Below are positions 20,450-33,453 of a stretch of 64,000 bases of DNA, in pieces. Position numbers and translations under genes: made by a program. The first letter of the stretch is position 1; each line of letters begins with the position of its first letter. The stretch is from Haematobia irritans (Eukaryota > Arthropoda > Insecta > Diptera > Muscidae), in contig NC_134397.1 of NCBI RefSeq assembly GCF_050003625.1, positions 94,653,562-94,717,561 on the forward strand, written 5' to 3'. The notes beneath the pieces were generated by a model, which saw only the letters and a program-made list of their open reading frames with translations, was not told where the DNA came from and searched no databases.

Positions 20450-23309
20450 TTTTTCCAAATCTAGAAAATAGTAAAACAATATGAAAATGACTACTAACAT
20501 AACAAATACAATCTACTTACCTACATAATCTCCGCAATAAAGGAAACGATATACACGTTATCAAAGGAACACATTTAAAACAATTATATTAAATTTCTTA
20601 ATTTTCTCAGCTAGTCTTGCGTTAAATTTGTTTAGAAGTGATGCCCCTGACGGCGTTGACATTTGACATAGTTTTAACAACAACATTGAGGTTGTTGTTA
20701 AAACTAATGGATCGTTGACACTAAAAACATGAAGCACTTTTATAATGTATAGAACCCATTTATTAGAACGTATGATAGATGAAACAAGAAGAAACTTTGT
20801 TGTTTGAAATTTTAAATTAAATTTACTATATAAATTTTAAAATCATCTTGACTAATGAGACTCATTTCACTTCGGTGCCTGCGTCACCTTCTTGCTTAGA
20901 AAACCAAGAAGGTATTTAAGCCCCCATCCTCAAGGTACTACTTTTTTGTGATCGGGGCAACGTTTACTTTGAAGGAAACGTTTCCCGCGATTAAAAATGT
21001 TTTAAATAAAATGTAAATTACTATCTCCGAGTGGGACATATATTAAAAAAAGCGACTTGTTCAGAAATGTTATTGCATAATCAAAATATACTAAATGTTT
21101 TTTAATGTTTGAAGTTCTATTATTTAAACAAACTACTAACTTTTGGGCAGTATGTCTGTTATGCCAAACTAACAGATTGTACTTTCGCAGAAAAACTGCG
21201 AAAACAGCACTTTTTTGTTTACCAAAAAAATCAGCAGTCAATGTTTCCTACAGCAGTCTTTTTATATGAGTATATTTCAAAATAAAAATTCATTTTGTAA
21301 TCTACTTAGGATACTAAATAATGCTTTGGATGAAAGGTTAATTAAACTCCAAACGCATGGGAGCGACAAATACTAAATGAGTGTTTTGATGAAACCCACA
21401 TTTTTCTTACTACTCGAGGCGTCAAATGGATACAAATATCTATATTTTATATAAAAATACCAAAACTAATATCTATACAGTACAATTAATAAAAAAGGCG
21501 TTTCTTTGCGAATTTTCAACAATTTATTTTTGACGTCAACCAGCAGTACGCGATAAAACATTTAAAAACTGGCGTTGTTCATTATATCCATTTCCAAAAC
21601 TGACTGTTTTAGATTGTTAAACCATCTGAAGTGAAGGAGCTCAACCATGTTCTGAAACTCGAAAAACATGTTTATAAACTGCCAAATACTTTAAGATGTA
21701 TTATGTAAGTTCGTTAAATAAACAAAAGTTTTTTTTCCATCTGTAACTTTGTGTATATATCTCGAATAGTTTTTTAGACGTGTGTTTCAAAAATCTTTTT
21801 AACTTGTTCATGATTTTTATTATATTTTGGACCGTATTTAACCCCATATATAGTTAGATATGATGTTATATCTACCATATCTTATTAGATATAGTGCTAT
21901 ATATGGTCCTATCCAAGCATATATTATTAGATATGCCAGATATAATTAGATATTATACTATACATGATGAGATCTGCAATTATATCTAACCAGATCTAGC
22001 ACCATATATAGCATATCTGTGCATATCTAATTATGTCTGAACCAATATCTGAACAGATCCAATTAGATCCAATTTGATATTATTAGATAGGATTGGATCC
22101 TCCAATTTTTACACGGGTACTGTTATTTTTACTGACGAATGTAAGTTCTAGATAATTGGCTCCGAAAAACACTGGAAAATATGAAGAAAGACCAATTGAG
22201 AGTTCAATGAACAAAAGTTTTGAACATTACTATGCCGTTTCTGCTTATTTACTTTCGAAATGTATGGCTTCTTTCGAGGACGGCAGCCATGTAACCCACT
22301 TTTATGCTAAATTCTTCTTACGGCAGTTGCGTTTACGGTCTTCTCTGTCTCTATTGTGATCTTTTTGCAATCTCCACCGCACTTGTGCCAGAATTTTTTT
22401 CTTGGTTTCTAAGAAGATTTCAGTTCTCATGGTTCTGACTACGATTTCTCTATTAAATCGATCTTTTCACTTCAAATAACAATTAGGAAAATTAGCAAAT
22501 TGTTTTTGGGTGTTGACACACTTTTGACGCTCACAGTAATTTACAGCAAATTTAGCGATCTGATGTTAAGAGTTGCGCAAATTCTACACCATTGTTTAAA
22601 TTAATATGTAGACTGTTGTCTGTGGCATATGCAATTACATTGAGAAGATCAACATTTATATATTGCTTCTTCCAACTGGTGGTTTTTACAACTCAATTAG
22701 ATTTGCATCATCAGCAAATATATGAATTTTCGAATGCTTTAGACATTTTCAATACTAAAACAATAACAATAAAATTAAGCAAGACTTAAAAATTTTTGTG
22801 ATTTTGTAGTTTAATTTTAAATTGACCTACTTATATTTCTCAGTTTTGATTTGATTTTTTATTGCTATGTGTTGGAGTTTTTAGTGCGTCCAAGCTATTT
22901 GCTGATCAGTGAATTAACATAGATTCACTGATGGCATCTTTTTTCACATATCCAACATCCATCGGTGTCTTCAATATGTTATATAATGCTCTTGACATAG
23001 ACTGTAAAAACCATCTTCGCCCTTATCAATTTTTATTCCCAGGTACAAATTGACTTCTCCAAAAGCAGTAATTTCAAAATATTTTCGGAGTAAATTCGAT
23101 ACATAGTCATTGAATGCGACTTCGTTGCAATACGTCGATGATAATATTAGTACAAATATCCACTCATCTGATATCGCAGAACACAATTATCGGCCAGACC
23201 TATCTTAAATCCAGCATCTACGAAAATTTCAAATAACTTCTCATTCCAACATCGAGCTGATTGCTTTAGCCCATAGGTACTTCTCATTAGTTCTTTTTCA
23301 ATTTATACG

Positions 23310-23757
23310 GTGTTCTCACCAAGCTTGTTTTGGGGTTTAAAATTTTTTCCCTTTATAAGCACTTCAAAACGAGTCGTTTTCGCCAAAAAACAACTTCAAA
23401 ACACAAGTTTTTCTCCAAAACACGTCAATTTAAGAATGTGAACCCACCTAATTTGGAATATACCCCGAATAACATACCCTATTCAAAATATATGTCAAAA
23501 TATTGAAATAAGTTTCATAGAAAAAAAAAGAATAAACAAAGGCTTTTAATAACATGGACATGTGAAAATAACATAAAAATTTTTTCCCTTTGCGCTAGCG
23601 GTAATTATTTGGACATAGGTTGCATATATGTGAATTTCGAGTAAATGTCAATTTCTAGTTTCCATGGTAACTGTCAAACTAAAACATCTCAACCCGGTGT
23701 GAACGGTGAAATGTTTTGGAAAAACGAATGATGAAAACGAGTCGGTGAGAACATAGC
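23310..23757. mobile_element. MITE with TGTTCTCACC ends
   Basis: GGTGTTCTCACCAAGCTTG on the left is matched by inverted CGAGTCGGTGAGAACATAG on the right. Copia-type RT sequence is interrupted at the left border. About 450 bp, non-coding. Confidence 0.55.
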
Positions 23758-24699
23758 ATTCATTCAATTTTGATAAACTAAAAATTCAGTCCGTACTTTT
23801 CTTATTAAAAATTAATTATTTTAAATTTAAATGTGATAAAGATAGAATTGAGCGACAACTGTTCTAAGCACTTGCTTCCAAATATCAAAAAAATGGTCAA
23901 TATTTGAATTTTAAATTTCACTGTACATATTTAAACAGAATTTTTTATCATTTAATACTTTTTATTTATTACTTTTCAATTCGTTAATACTCTCACTCAT
24001 ATTTCTACCACTAACATTCGCATACTAAAATTAAGGAAAAGAGATATGTTTGTACGAATTTATTTCGGCATAAGCCGGCTATCATGTAAAATCTTTTTTC
24101 GGAAAGTTCAAGTGTGGTTTACTTTTGGGTTTAGTGAACTGCCTGAATTTATTCTGAAAATTGCTTGATAGTTTTGCTGCAAGTAGAGGATGCTGATGAG
24201 GAATGTGGTAATTCCGAAACGTGCGTCCATCCAACCATCTTGCTGTGTATATGGCTTTGCCCAAATAAATTTGACAAACATTATTTTCCTCTGTTGGTTA
24301 AGCTACACTTGTAGTTTAGTCAATGCATGGTTTTAAGCTGAAATCAAAAACAAAAATTTTTAGTTTTAGTAAAACGACGATATTGAATATAAGTAGCCGC
24401 TCCCCAATATGAGCTTGGCATTTCCGCATCAATCAGCTTGCATCGAATCATTTCAACTAGATATCTAACCGCCTTTCAGCCATACTATTTTGGATTATAG
24501 GGTACAGTAAACTGCTGTTGTATTCCACATTGCTTTAAGAAATTACCAGTTTCATTGCTAGTATATTCTCCTCCATTGTCCGACCTTAGGACTTTTGGAT
24601 ATTCCCCATATTTTGCCTTTACCATATTACAGTATTCTTTTGCGGAGATTTCCGGCTTTCAGCTCAATAAATATATTACCATCCGAGCAAAAACTATCA

Positions 24700-25763
24700 T
24701 TACCCGGTAATCTTGTAGGTAAGCCTATTTAAAAATTAATAACCACTTATTAATTGGCATCGCTTCGGATTATATTTACATACGCATGTCCTAGAAGGAA
24801 AGTACTTCTCCCCAGGCATACTTTCGGCCATAAAATAAGTAGTGCATTTAAAGCATATAATCACCTAATATGTAATGACTTATTCGTAGATACACCAAAG
24901 CCTGCAAAATAGCCACTTATTGTCTCAGGCAACCAAATCTCGAAAATATTGATTTCTATCGCCGATTACAATGGATCAAAATATGACGAGTGATGCTGTA
25001 ATAGAAGAACTACTTGAATAGAAACGAATATTGTATAAATAAACAAAATATCTAATAAATAATCTAAATAAGATGCAAATTAATTTCACACTTAAAATAG
25101 AAATAAATGTAGGTTGTTTTAGGAGTTGGATTCGTGAATTACGTTATAATATATCCAATAGCCAATTCACATAAGGTTCAAAATCTACTAAAAGTGGATT
25201 TTAAGTCTCTTTTTTATAAGGCAAATGGCATTTGAAATTTAGTTTAAGCGCATTTTGGAAGTGTAATGTGAATGAGGTATAAGAAAGCATTTATTTAAAA
25301 CATAATATGACAATGTCATTAAACACAATCATTATGAAATATTTGTGATAAAAAATTCTTAACGGAACAATTTTCAGAATTACCGTTACATTACATATTC
25401 TTTTTGATTTTTTATGTAAGTGCTCGATTATGTGAATAATTATACCTAATGGTACCATCATTTATTCTATTTTATTAATTCGTTAACTACAACTGCCTAA
25501 AAATTTGAGAGTAACAATTCGAAAATTACCGAGAAGTATTTATTTTTGTCATTACAAGTTAGTCATTATAACTCGCCGCAATGTAATGCAACGTGTAATG
25601 ACAGCTTTACTCCTGGTAATGTGAATTGTAATGAGATGTGGTTACCTAGTTTTTGCTGGGATATATCTACTAAAATGGTCACCCTTTCGGCCAAATTGCT
25701 TTCAATGTTTGGAATATATGGAACATCCTTAATCTGCACTTTCTTTTCATTGCCATAGCCATC
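24700..25763. other. AT-rich stretch, nothing recognised
   Basis: Between integrase-like relics and the mariner there is no recognisable domain. Short frames such as 25546-25758 have no family features. It probably includes unrecognised TE debris. Confidence 0.35.
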
Positions 25764-25765
25764 TA

Positions 25766-26999
25766 ACAGGTTGGTTGATAAGTCCCCGGTCTAACAAAGA
25801 AAAACACATTTTTTTGTCAAAATTCGTTTTTATTATTCAACATAGTTCCCTTCAAGAGCGATACAACGATTATAACGACCTTCCAATTTTTTGATACCAT
25901 TTTGGTAGTACTCCTTCGGTTTTGCCTCAAAATAGGCCTCAGTTTAGGCGATCACCTCTTCATTGCAGCCAAATTTTTTTCCCTGTGAGCATCCTTTTGA
26001 GGTTTGAGAACAAGAAAAAGTCGCTGGGGGCCAGATCTGGAGAATACGGTGGGTGGGGAAGCAATTCGAAGCCCAATTCATGAATTTTTGTCATCGTTCT
26101 CAATGACTTGTGGCACGGTGCGTTGTCTTCTTCATATGGGGCTGTTTTGCCGCGATTTCGACCTTCAAACGCTCCAATAACGCCATATAAAAGTCACTGT
26201 TAATGGTTTTTCCCTTCTCAAAATCAGAGGTCATTACTTTGCCAGCGGACTTTTGAGTCTTTCCACGCTTTGGAGACGGTTCACCGGTCGCAGTTCACTC
26301 AGCCGACTGTCGATTGGACTCAGGAGTGTAGTGATGGAGCCATGTTTCATCCATTGTCACATATCGATGGAAAAACTCGAGTGTATTACGAGTTAACAGC
26401 TGCAAACACCGCTCAGAATCATCAACACGTTGTTGTTTTTGGTCAAATGTGAGCTCGCGCGGCACCCATTTTGCACAGAGCTTCCGCATATCCAAATATT
26501 GATGAGTGATATGACCAACACGTTCCTTTGATATCTTTAAGGCCTCTGCTATCTCGATCTACTTCATTTTGCGGTCATTCAAAATCATTTTGTGGATTTT
26601 TTTGATGTTTTCGTCGGCAACCACCTCTTTCGGGCGTCCACTGCGTTCACCGTCCTCCGTGCTCATTTCACCACGCTTGAATTTTGCATCCCAATCAATT
26701 ATTGTTGATTTCCCTGGGCAGAGTCCGGAAACTCATTATCAAGCCAAGTTTTTGCTTCCACCGTATTTTTTCCCTTCAGAAAACAGTATTTTATCAAAAC
26801 ACGAAATTCCTTTTGTTGCATTTTTTCACAATAACAAAAGTTGCTTCACAAAAGACGCTCTATCTCACAAACTAATTAACTTACAGACGTCAAATTTTGA
26901 CACGAATCATTTGAAGGTTGGTGCTATATAAAAATAATATGCACTTAATACTAGCGACGCCATCTATGTGTCAGACGGGGGACTTATCAGCCAACCTGT
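25766..26999 (-). mobile_element. Himar1-like irritans mariner, degenerate
   Basis: Terminal inverted repeats ACAGGTTGGTTGATAAGTCC and GGACTTATCAGCCAACCTGT are flanked by TA (25764-25765 and 27000-27001). The length of 1234 bp is close to that of active mariners. The minus strand encodes transposase fragments, the longest (26495-26295) with KWVPRELTFDQKQQRVDDSE and the first catalytic block TMDETWLHHYTPE. Frameshifts and stops break the rest, so it is inactive. From memory it is extremely close to Himar1. Confidence 0.85.
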
Positions 27000-27290
27000 T
27001 AAAATATTCTAATATCCATGATCTTTTCCAAAAGATTTTAGTTATCCATTTGCGACAGTTATTGTATTCACAAAATTGTTTTCCAAATGATCAAAAAATT
27101 CTGTCTTGTTGCATACATGGCATGTAGTCCCAGAATCAGTATACCATTGAGAAACGTAAATTGCCATCAGACACAAGATTGTACGTATTTCTTTTGGTAT
27201 TTTCCTTTAGCTGGTTGACGGCGTTGATGTGCCAAAAATCTGCGGCTGAACAAATCAAAATTGTTGATTGTATTCCCATTGTGGTGCAAA

Positions 27291-27949
27291 TATTGTATGG
27301 TTATATTATAGTTTTCGATGCATAAATATAGGCATCAGATCTCAATTATTTACGTCGAATTATTATATTTTGCTTCATTGTGTTAATACACTTTTTTTAT
27401 GCCAGAGATACATATGTAGCTAATTGTAACAATATTACAGGTTAAATATATCCCATATTAATATAGAATTACATAGTATTTAGATCTGTCCAGATAAAAC
27501 GAAGCATGGGACATCTAAAATATAAATATATAAAATATTAAAGACCTTAAAAATATATTAAAGACCTTAGCAGCCAAAGCTTAATTATTTTTTGTTTAAA
27601 TGAGTATCAACATTTTATTGGAAATATGATTAGCCAATAAATAAGTAAATTAATATTGTTTTGTAATCACTTAAAATGTTTTATGTTACAATTGTATACA
27701 ACTGTTAATACACGAAAGACATTGAATATCGTGTGATGGTAATAACTCATAACAGAAAAAACATTAAATTATTTGAATTAATGTCTTGAAGAACTTAATA
27801 TGGCAAAGATATTGAAAATATACTTATTCACAAATCCGAAGGAACTAATGTTTCTTTTTTACCTGTTTGCGATATTCAGCTTCCGTGTATTATCAGCACT
27901 CATAGTGGCGAACGTTTAAATGGATGTATAAGACAATGTTTCACTACAG
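27291..27949. other. Distal intron 2 of Ada2b, no gene seen
   Basis: AT-rich native-looking intron leading to the polypyrimidine tract and TTTCACTACAG acceptor at 27949. No TE end is identified. Confidence 0.5.
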
Positions 27950-28029
27950 GACAATATTCATCACAACATTGGAAATCCTCGGCAGCCAGGCTATTCCTCG
28001 CACTCCCCGCAGCACAGCAATCGAAAAAT
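27950..28029 (+). CDS. Ada2b: Ada2b coding exon 3
   Basis: This 80-nt exon starts in phase 0 after CACTACAG and is followed by donor GTAAGT at 28030, leaving two bases of a split Ile codon. It encodes DNIHHNIGNPRQPGYSSHSP and on to ..QHSNRK, a Ser/Pro/His-rich linker. It is joined to exon 4 by a 57-nt intron. The exon was identified because it keeps the frame between exon 2 and the SWIRM-containing exon 4 and has good splice sites. The linker itself is poorly conserved, so boundaries are slightly less certain than for the other exons. Confidence 0.8.
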
Positions 28030-28086
28030 GTAAGTAGTTTAAACCTTATATAGATTCCTTATCTTACTGGATTTTTATTTATACAG

Positions 28087-28750
28087 AGAACCATTAAACG
28101 TAAGCGAAAATCAAAATTCAATCGTACAAAGCAACATGCCCCACACCGGCGACCAGATCTCCTACGTCGTATCATCGCACAACAAAAATTACTTGGATAG
28201 CTATCGGGGATCACCGGCTCATACGACGATATCGTTGGCGTCGGTAACGGGGATGAACTCAATGCATATATCACAAATGCCGCTAATAAAATCTCAGGCG
28301 AATATGAACCAACCTCCTCACATGCAGCAATTGATAACGGGATCAACGAAAAATCCGGTACCGCAACTACAAGTAAACGACGTTACAATAATAGAAAACC
28401 CAAACACGGAGAAATTACAAATACAGCCAATAGAAGTCCACAACAATGTCACATTGTCCCAAACAAACGCCCAAAAAGGACAACAGTCAACACAATTACA
28501 AGCTATGCCGATGAGTAACATTCTACGCTCTCAATTGGATGAACTGAATCATTTGCCACAACCATTAGGTACGAACCTTTTGTCAAGTAATGAGCAGCAA
28601 ATTTGTAAAAATTTTAACTTACCCCCGACATCGTACCTTTCATTAAAAACGCTACTACTAAGTGGTGCCTCTGTAAGTACTGGCAATTTATCGCCCATAG
28701 AAATCTTTTTACGAAAATACTTCATCAAGGTGGGTTGGTTAAGCCACTAG
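28087..28750 (+). CDS. Ada2b: Ada2b coding exon 4 (SWIRM region, stop)
   Basis: This exon starts after TTTATACAG and completes the Ile codon, then encodes EPLNVSENQNSIVQSN and a Gln/Asn-rich linker. It ends with a SWIRM-type helical segment: LSSNEQQICKNFNLPPTSYL, SLKTLLLSGA, IEIFLRKYFIKVGWLSH. SWIRM domains of ADA2 proteins bind DNA or nucleosomes. The stop TAG is at 28748-28750. The spliced protein is predicted at 576 aa, similar to the long fly isoform. An internal ATG at 28136 is in frame but is not the start. Confidence 0.92.
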
Positions 28751-28796
28751 TCTACTGACATAAATCATGTACTTTGAACACATATATTTCCGCTTT

Positions 28797-28802
28797 AATA
28801 AA
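28797..28802 (+). terminator. Ada2b polyadenylation signal
   Basis: A canonical AATAAA lies 47 bases after the Ada2b stop codon in AT-rich sequence. Confidence 0.65.
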
Positions 28803-29843
28803 TTGAATTCAACCTCTACTTCGGAATGCCCAAACACAGCCTCGATAATCATATAATTCTTATAAATTTACTATTAACTAGATTAAAATTGCATTAAATA
28901 GTGAATACTTGGAGTATATAGAACCTCCTAAATACTTTACAATATGTACTATGAATGTTTCTCTCACACACATTCAAGAAAACTTACTTGTATCAAGTTA
29001 TGTATTTATTTATGTAAGGTATGGCCACACTAGGCAAAGATCTGACCAAAATGAGTATCAACCTTTTTAGCAGAAAAATCTTCGCAGTAACTGCATACTG
29101 TTTTTGAAAAATACTCCACAAAATTACGGTGAATATAAGCCCAAAATATTTTTTGGTTGGACAGTATTCGTCATTTTTTCTTCTCTGTTTTAATTTCAGG
29201 AAATATTTGCTCGGTGTGACCGTACCTTTAATAGAATTCATGTGCTTATATCTTAATGTCATTTGTAATATTTCACCTAATAATAAATGTAAATAAAATA
29301 GTATTTTGTGTTTGAAATTTAAACTGGAATTATGCAAAACTAGAAATGGTAAATGTGAATTATAATGGATCTCGTTATAAAATTGAACACGAGCCCTTAT
29401 ATATGCTAAAATGGGAACTCATGTTACATTGTAATGGATTTATGGTAAATAATGAACCTATAACGGGTGAGATGAAATTTTTTTGTGTAATTTAGGACGT
29501 GGGGTAACTTTGGACCCCTCTTTTACATTACATCACGAATTAATTGGAATTTAAATATATTCTTGATTAAAATATTGCCTAATTTTTTCGGCACTTTCAA
29601 TTAAGTTTGTAATTTGTTCAATTAAATATTTTATTGATTTTTGTGTCCAAACTTAATCAGTGGTTTTATGTGTTAATTAGCTATTTATTATATTATCGTT
29701 TATTTATTTGTCGTCAAAAGTCAATATTTGTGACAGGCCAACCCTCTTCTCGAGAAGAAACTTGAAAAGCTGACTATAAATTTACCGTTGGTTCCAAATT
29801 GGATGGACAATTAGATTTTTAAATTTAATTAATCTAGAGCAGA
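28803..29843. other. Ada2b downstream flank, mostly unannotated
   Basis: Apart from a MITE at 29015-29229, this stretch is AT-rich and shows no gene. The minus-strand frame at 28993-29337 is the antisense of that MITE and flanks. Confidence 0.45.
29015..29229. mobile_element. MITE with AAGGTAYGGYCACAC ends
   Basis: TAAGGTATGGCCACACTAGG is matched in inverted orientation by GGTGTGACCGTACCTTTA. About 215 bp, non-coding. It lies roughly 260 bp past the Ada2b stop. Confidence 0.65.
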
Positions 29844-30060
29844 GCTTCCCAATCCAATTTTCCTTGCGACCCCAAAAACCATTATCGATTTCGTTGTGAA
29901 CCCACACATATTCCATTTAGTCAACCTAAAACAAATTTTGTTTACCCAAACAGAATAAATTAAGAAAAATAAGTTTTTTTTAAATTTAAATTCATGTAGT
30001 ATGATTAACAATGATTAAAAATAATTAAGAATAACAACTGTAATGAATATTAATATGAAC
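29844..30060. mobile_element. hAT-like left-end relic (CAGAGCTTCCCAA)
   Basis: GCAGAGCTTCCCAATCCAAT and the next 200 bp match the sequence at 47756-48220, which interrupts a LINE. The CAG.GCTTCCCAA terminus is typical of hAT elements. No right end is found here. Confidence 0.45.
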
Positions 30061-30079
30061 GAGTATAGTAGTAGTAGTA

Positions 30080-30080
<1 letters not shown>

Positions 30081-30172
<92 letters not shown>
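30081..30172. repeat. (TA)n microsatellite, left block
   Basis: About 45 TA repeats, preceded by a short (TAG)n run. It directly abuts the transposon at 30173. Confidence 0.95.
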
Positions 30173-31754
<1,582 letters not shown>

Positions 31755-31977
31755 TGCTTCCTATATATAAACTTGCTCAACCTAAAGTGTCGCAGAACGT
31801 TTACTTTGGTTGTCATGTCCTAAAGTGTAAATTTTAGAACTGGAACTGGTCCATAAGCATAAGGGTCGCCGGTCCTGGGATCGATTAGAGAATACGAAAT
31901 TACCAATATTATATTTAGTTACCATTACCCACCCACACATGTGATGAAACAATGGGTTACAAAGTCCTTCAATTCTT

Positions 31978-31983
31978 TTATTT
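31978..31983 (-). terminator. DNApol-iota polyadenylation signal
   Basis: TTTATT on the plus strand gives AATAAA on the minus strand, about 125 bases past the polymerase stop codon. Confidence 0.55.
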
Positions 31984-32107
31984 GAAAAAATGTTTTCCGA
32001 GTATAAAAATGTAAAAAATAAGTGTGGCAGTATCTTTAAGAAAAAATTCGAAAGGTATTAATGTTTTTATAAACATACGCATACAAAAAATCGCGATATC
32101 TAAGGGA

Positions 32108-33394
32108 TCACTTATTTCTTAAAAAGTACCGATAAAGAGTATTTTTTTGAGAACCATTCGAATTAACGACACCATTGGATGCTGGTATTTGTGATGCATT
32201 GGAAGCATTGGCGCTATTCTGGGCTGGAGTCAAGTGAGCTGCTGCTGCAGCTGCTAATGAACTTCTCCATGAAGCTATCAATTCTCTTTGCACCTCAACT
32301 GGAAGTTCGTTGAAAACTTGTGGATCTACACCTGCTGGACATGGAATGTTAGATATACGCTCTTTTATATTTTCTCTATCATTCATATCTCTTTTTGATT
32401 GGCTGGAAATGGCTTTTTCTCTATCAAAACATTCATCCATGGAAGAAATTTCTGTAGGTACAGCGTGATGATTTGATAATATTAAAGCATTGGCTTGAAA
32501 GTCTTCCAGATTCTCATTTCGGTCTCGCGGTGTTGGTAAAGAACTGGGGCTGGAATTTGAAGCATTGGGGAGAGGGATATTCAGATTCTCGATGAAAGAT
32601 GTTGATGCAACGTTACAAGCTAGTGTAGGGCAGTCTCTATCACTATCCCGAGAATTCAACCTAAGGTCACAAACACGTAGTTTGCTTGGTGATGCAACGT
32701 CTGCTGCGGTATCGCAAGTTGTATTATTTAGCGCAGTAGTACCAAAGCAACGCCGTTTATTCAGTAGCAATCGACTTATTCTACTTTTCTTTGGTGAAGG
32801 TTCAATCTCTGTTTCGGAAAAATCAGAAAAATCTGAATTTGTGGCACCGGATTCAGAGCCGTTATCCACTAGCATGGGAATGGGAGATGCCGCCGTTGTT
32901 CGTCGACGATAGAACTGGTCACTTGGTTGAAAAGTGGTGGGCGAGGACCGAAAAGCTTCATTATCTTTGTTGGGTACAGGCGTAGGTAAGTTTCCTTGCG
33001 TAAAGTCTGTGCTAGTATCAACATCCGTATTCGTTAGTGATGTTATGGATTGAACTTCCAAATCGGTCTTTTTTATAAGAAAATTTGCAATCGATGACGA
33101 CCCCACTTTGCGTTGCTGAAATTTGGAAAAGGCCAGGCCTATGAGAGTTACATTAAAAGGCTTGCCTAAATCAACAACTCGTTCAAATAAACGCATAATA
33201 ATTTTAAGAAGTTTTTCTTGAGAGCCATCGGAAAGAATTACTTTTGGGCCTCCACTCTCACTGCAAGTTAACGTTTTGAATAATGATGGGAGAATGTTCG
33301 CTTGTTTAGTTTCGCGATGGCTTGTTTTTTTCTGTATGTCGAATTTACGCAAAACTACTTTAATGCATATTGGGATACGTCCATCTTCTGCAAC
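32108..33394 (-). CDS. DNApol-iota: DNA polymerase iota coding exon 2 (little finger, UBM, C-terminus)
   Basis: This second coding exon (428 codons plus stop) begins after the acceptor ATTCCATAG with VAEDGRIPICIKVVLRKFD, the little-finger (PAD) DNA-binding domain, which continues through KPFNVTLIGLAFSKFQ. A long Ser/Asn-rich, probably disordered region follows. A ubiquitin-binding motif lies near the end (GVDPQVFNELPVEVQREL, with the invariant Leu-Pro), at roughly residues 679-701 of 752. The last residues KNTLYRYF resemble a non-canonical PCNA-binding box (Lys in place of Gln). Such motifs recruit Y-family polymerases to ubiquitinated PCNA at stalled forks. The stop TAA is at 32108-32110. 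Confidence 0.93.
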   Translation of the reverse strand, partial: VAEDGRIPICIKVVLRKFDIQKKTSHRETKQANILPSLFKTLTCSESGGPKVILSDGSQEKLLKIIMRLFERVVDLGKPFNVTLIGLAFSKFQQRKVGSSSIANFLIKKTDLEVQSITSLTNTDVDTSTDFTQGNLPTPVPNKDNEAFRSSPTTFQPSDQFYRRRTTAASPIPMLVDNGSESGATNSDFSDFSETEIEPSPKKSRISRLLLNKRRCFGTTALNNTTCDTAADVASPSKLRVCDLRLNSRDSDRDCPTLACNVASTSFIENLNIPLPNASNSSPSSLPTPRDRNENLEDFQANALILSNHHAVPTEISSMDECFDREKAISSQSKRDMNDRENIKERISNIPCPAGVDPQVFNELPVEVQRELIASWRSSLAAAAAAHLTPAQNSANASNASQIPASNGVVNSNGSQKNTLYRYFLRNK

Positions 33395-33453
33395 CTATGG
33401 AATATACTGACGTTTTAATTTAATTCATAAGTTGATAAAAAAAATTCTTGTAC

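Larger units (their letters stand above)
19405..22117. mobile_element. 2.7-kb element with CCCGTGTAAAAATTGG ends and GATCTGAT arrays
   Basis: Terminal inverted repeats CCCGTGTAAAAATTGG are flanked on both sides by TAC (19402-19404 and 22118-22120). Just inside each end, about 200-300 bp are filled with degenerate GATCTGAT/AGATAT motifs in inverted orientation. The centre includes an old SINE (20110-20449) and an 80-bp duplication. No protein is recognised; the transposase source is unknown. Confidence 0.65.
19292..22536. mobile_element. 3.2-kb TA-flanked inverted-repeat element (outer)
   Basis: An inverted repeat of about 36 bp starts CTATGAGCGTCAAAAGTGTG on the left. On the right it ends CACACTTTTGACGCTCACAG. 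Both ends are flanked by TA (19290-19291, 22537-22538), as for Tc1/mariner elements. It holds no transposase and is mostly occupied by the nested element at 19405-22117. Confidence 0.6.
22950..27290 (-). mobile_element. Decayed copia-type LTR element (pol relics), minus strand
   Basis: Minus-strand pieces follow pol order. A protease-like DSGTTCHVCN segment lies near 27130-27160, and ITVANG near 27050. An integrase-like segment (QQQFTVPYNPK, EMIRCKLIDAEMPSSYWG) is at about 24520-24370. RT pieces (YGLKQSARCWNEKLF near 23280, and FGEVNLYLGIKIDKGEDGFY at 23080-23020) follow. Stops and frameshifts are abundant and no LTRs were found. A Himar1-like mariner (25766-26999) and a MITE (about 23310-23757) interrupt it. 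Confidence 0.65.

Noticed and set aside
27798..27917. Short plus-strand frame just before Ada2b exon 3
   Set aside because: Forty codons with no motif. It lies in the intron, and including it would break the frame linking exons 2 and 3.
28059..28521. Minus-strand frames over Ada2b exon 4
   Set aside because: Antisense shadows of the SWIRM-containing exon.
32565..32985. Plus-strand frames overlapping the polymerase C-terminal exon
   Set aside because: They are antisense shadows of a long, motif-bearing coding exon and have no family features.
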